64,000 bases of DNA, from contig JNVV01000047.1 in assembly GCA_000733355.1 (NCBI GenBank), positions 188,085 to 252,084 on the forward strand. The letters run 5' to 3'. The first letter of the stretch is position 1; every line of letters starts with the position of its first letter. The notes below the pieces were generated by a model. The model did not search any database, was not told the origin of the DNA, and saw only the letters and a list, made by a program, of their open reading frames with translations. This DNA is from Falciphora oryzae (taxonomy: Eukaryota > Ascomycota > Sordariomycetes > Magnaporthales > Magnaporthaceae). Below, piece by piece: positions 63,112 to 64,000 of this stretch. The translations under genes were made by a program, and so were the position numbers.

Positions 63112-64000
63112 GTACTTTGCTGTTGTGCCGGTTTATACGGGTGTGGTTTGGTTTTGCCCCTATACCACACTTCGGCCCCGTATAAAGCCGTAGGGATTAT
63201 AACCGTTGTAACGGCTTTATGTACCGAATGTGCCGGTATCCCCCCTATCGAGTTCATTAGCCTCCGGAGGTGGTTGGCAACCTTTTAGGCTTTTGCAACC
63301 CTGTGGTCGACGTGCGGGCTAAAATTAAGCCGTGGATCGAAAAGGACTCCTAACTACCGTAAGGCTCCTGTAGCTTGTTGTATGGTAAGGCCTTCCGCCG
63401 TAACCGCTGGGGTTGTGAGATTTCTTTGCCTGGAAAAGTGCATAAGTTCGCACTTCCCCGGGTTGAAAGCCACTTTATTAGCCCTTCCCCAACGGAGGAT
63501 TTCCGTCACCGTAGCCCCTGCTTTACGGGAGCACTCCTCCGGGGTGCCTCCCGTTATGCAAATGCCTATATCGTCCGCATATCCGTACCTGACCGCTTTT
63601 GCTTTAGGTAGGATTTCGGCCATATAAAGCATAAATAGGACCGGTGATGCCGATGACCCTTAGGGTAGCCCGCAGTCCGGGGAAAAAGGGGGAGCCGAAG
63701 CGTCTTCCAAACGCACATTAACCACCCTGTTTCCTGCGAAGGATGATACCCATCGTACGAGCGTTGGGTCCCACCCTTAGTCCAATAGCCTCCGGAGGAG
63801 CCTCCGGCGGAGTACGGCGTCGAAAGCCCCTTGTACGTCCATAGTGACAAGGGCGGCCGTTTTGCCCTTTTGGAAAGCCCGTTCCACCTCATGGGCCACG
63901 CACGCCGTTAAGTCGGTAGCGGCCTTTTTGAGAGTAGCCCCGGCGTGTTGCGGGGCTATCAGCCCGTGCTGCAACGCGAGGGATGCCATCCGTAAAGCTA
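63112..64000 (-). mobile_element. LINE copy 3, RT region (broken, runs off the edge)
   Basis: The minus frame matches the LINE at 11.0-11.9 kb: ATLKKAATDLTACVAHEVERAF, VTMDVQGAFDAVLRRRLL, FSPDCGLP, GYADDIGICITGG, WGRANKVAFNPGKCELMHF, AVTTVIIPTALYGAEVWYRGKTK. It stops at the family B 5' LTR, after CAACAGCAAAGTAC; in the 11.9 kb copy the sequence continues CCGGC. Stops after LLLD, CGLP and GALR. The 5' part lies beyond the window. Confidence 0.85.

Noticed and set aside
1..64000. CRISPR array, rRNA or prokaryotic operon features
   Set aside because: No regularly spaced direct repeats, rRNA signatures or ribosome-binding sites; introns and transposon types indicate a fungus.

Overview
The window looks like filamentous ascomycete (Pezizomycotina) DNA, probably from a plant-associated fungus. 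Genes carry short introns with GTAAGT donors. Transposons include chromodomain Ty3/gypsy elements, an RNase-H-bearing LINE and a pogo/Fot1-type element. Most transposon copies are riddled with C-to-T / G-to-A changes (CAA/CAG/TGG to stop codons), the mark of RIP. A pectate lyase relic, a NACHT-type WD40 relic, ankyrin genes and a fucose-lectin-like fragment fit such a genome. Species cannot be named from sequence alone.

Layout. 1-2075: decayed retrotransposon gag (minus). 2256-4795: LINE insertion (minus) with a 16-bp target duplication and an N gap. 5071-6040: RIP-killed two-intron gene. 6540-9585: gene fragments (fucose-lectin-like, C2H2 zinc finger, possible HET-protein C-terminus). 9860-15402: 5'-truncated LINE (plus) carrying a solo LTR and a suspicious 684-bp duplication around an N gap. 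15715-26495: one gypsy element (family A) split by a complete second gypsy chromovirus (family B, 17084-25459, target duplication AAAGG) and by a 141-bp solo LTR. 26496-30700: solo LTRs, pectate lyase pseudogene, integrase and LINE ORF1 fragments.

32767-51940 is the gene island: a tandem GFA/CENP-V-domain gene with one in-frame TAG; two divergently transcribed ankyrin paralogues; a conserved fungal protein of unknown function; a three-exon gene for a ~3157-residue DUF6606/DUF3638/DUF3645 ATPase-like protein; and a WD40 C-terminus of an NLR-like gene cut off by an LTR.

51941-63111 is a second family B chromovirus (minus). It holds a same-family solo LTR, two other solo LTRs, an inverted-repeat-bounded insert and a stack of three TA-targeting DNA elements. 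63112-64000 is a third LINE copy (minus). At large scale the order is LINE(+), chromovirus(+), genes, chromovirus(-), LINE(-), so the gene island sits between inverted copies of the same two transposons.

Likely functional genes are few: the DUF3638 gene, the 37.6-38.3 kb conserved gene and the 35.1-37.0 kb ankyrin gene. The other ankyrin gene and the GFA gene appear truncated or interrupted. I see no CRISPR array, rRNA or convincing tRNA.
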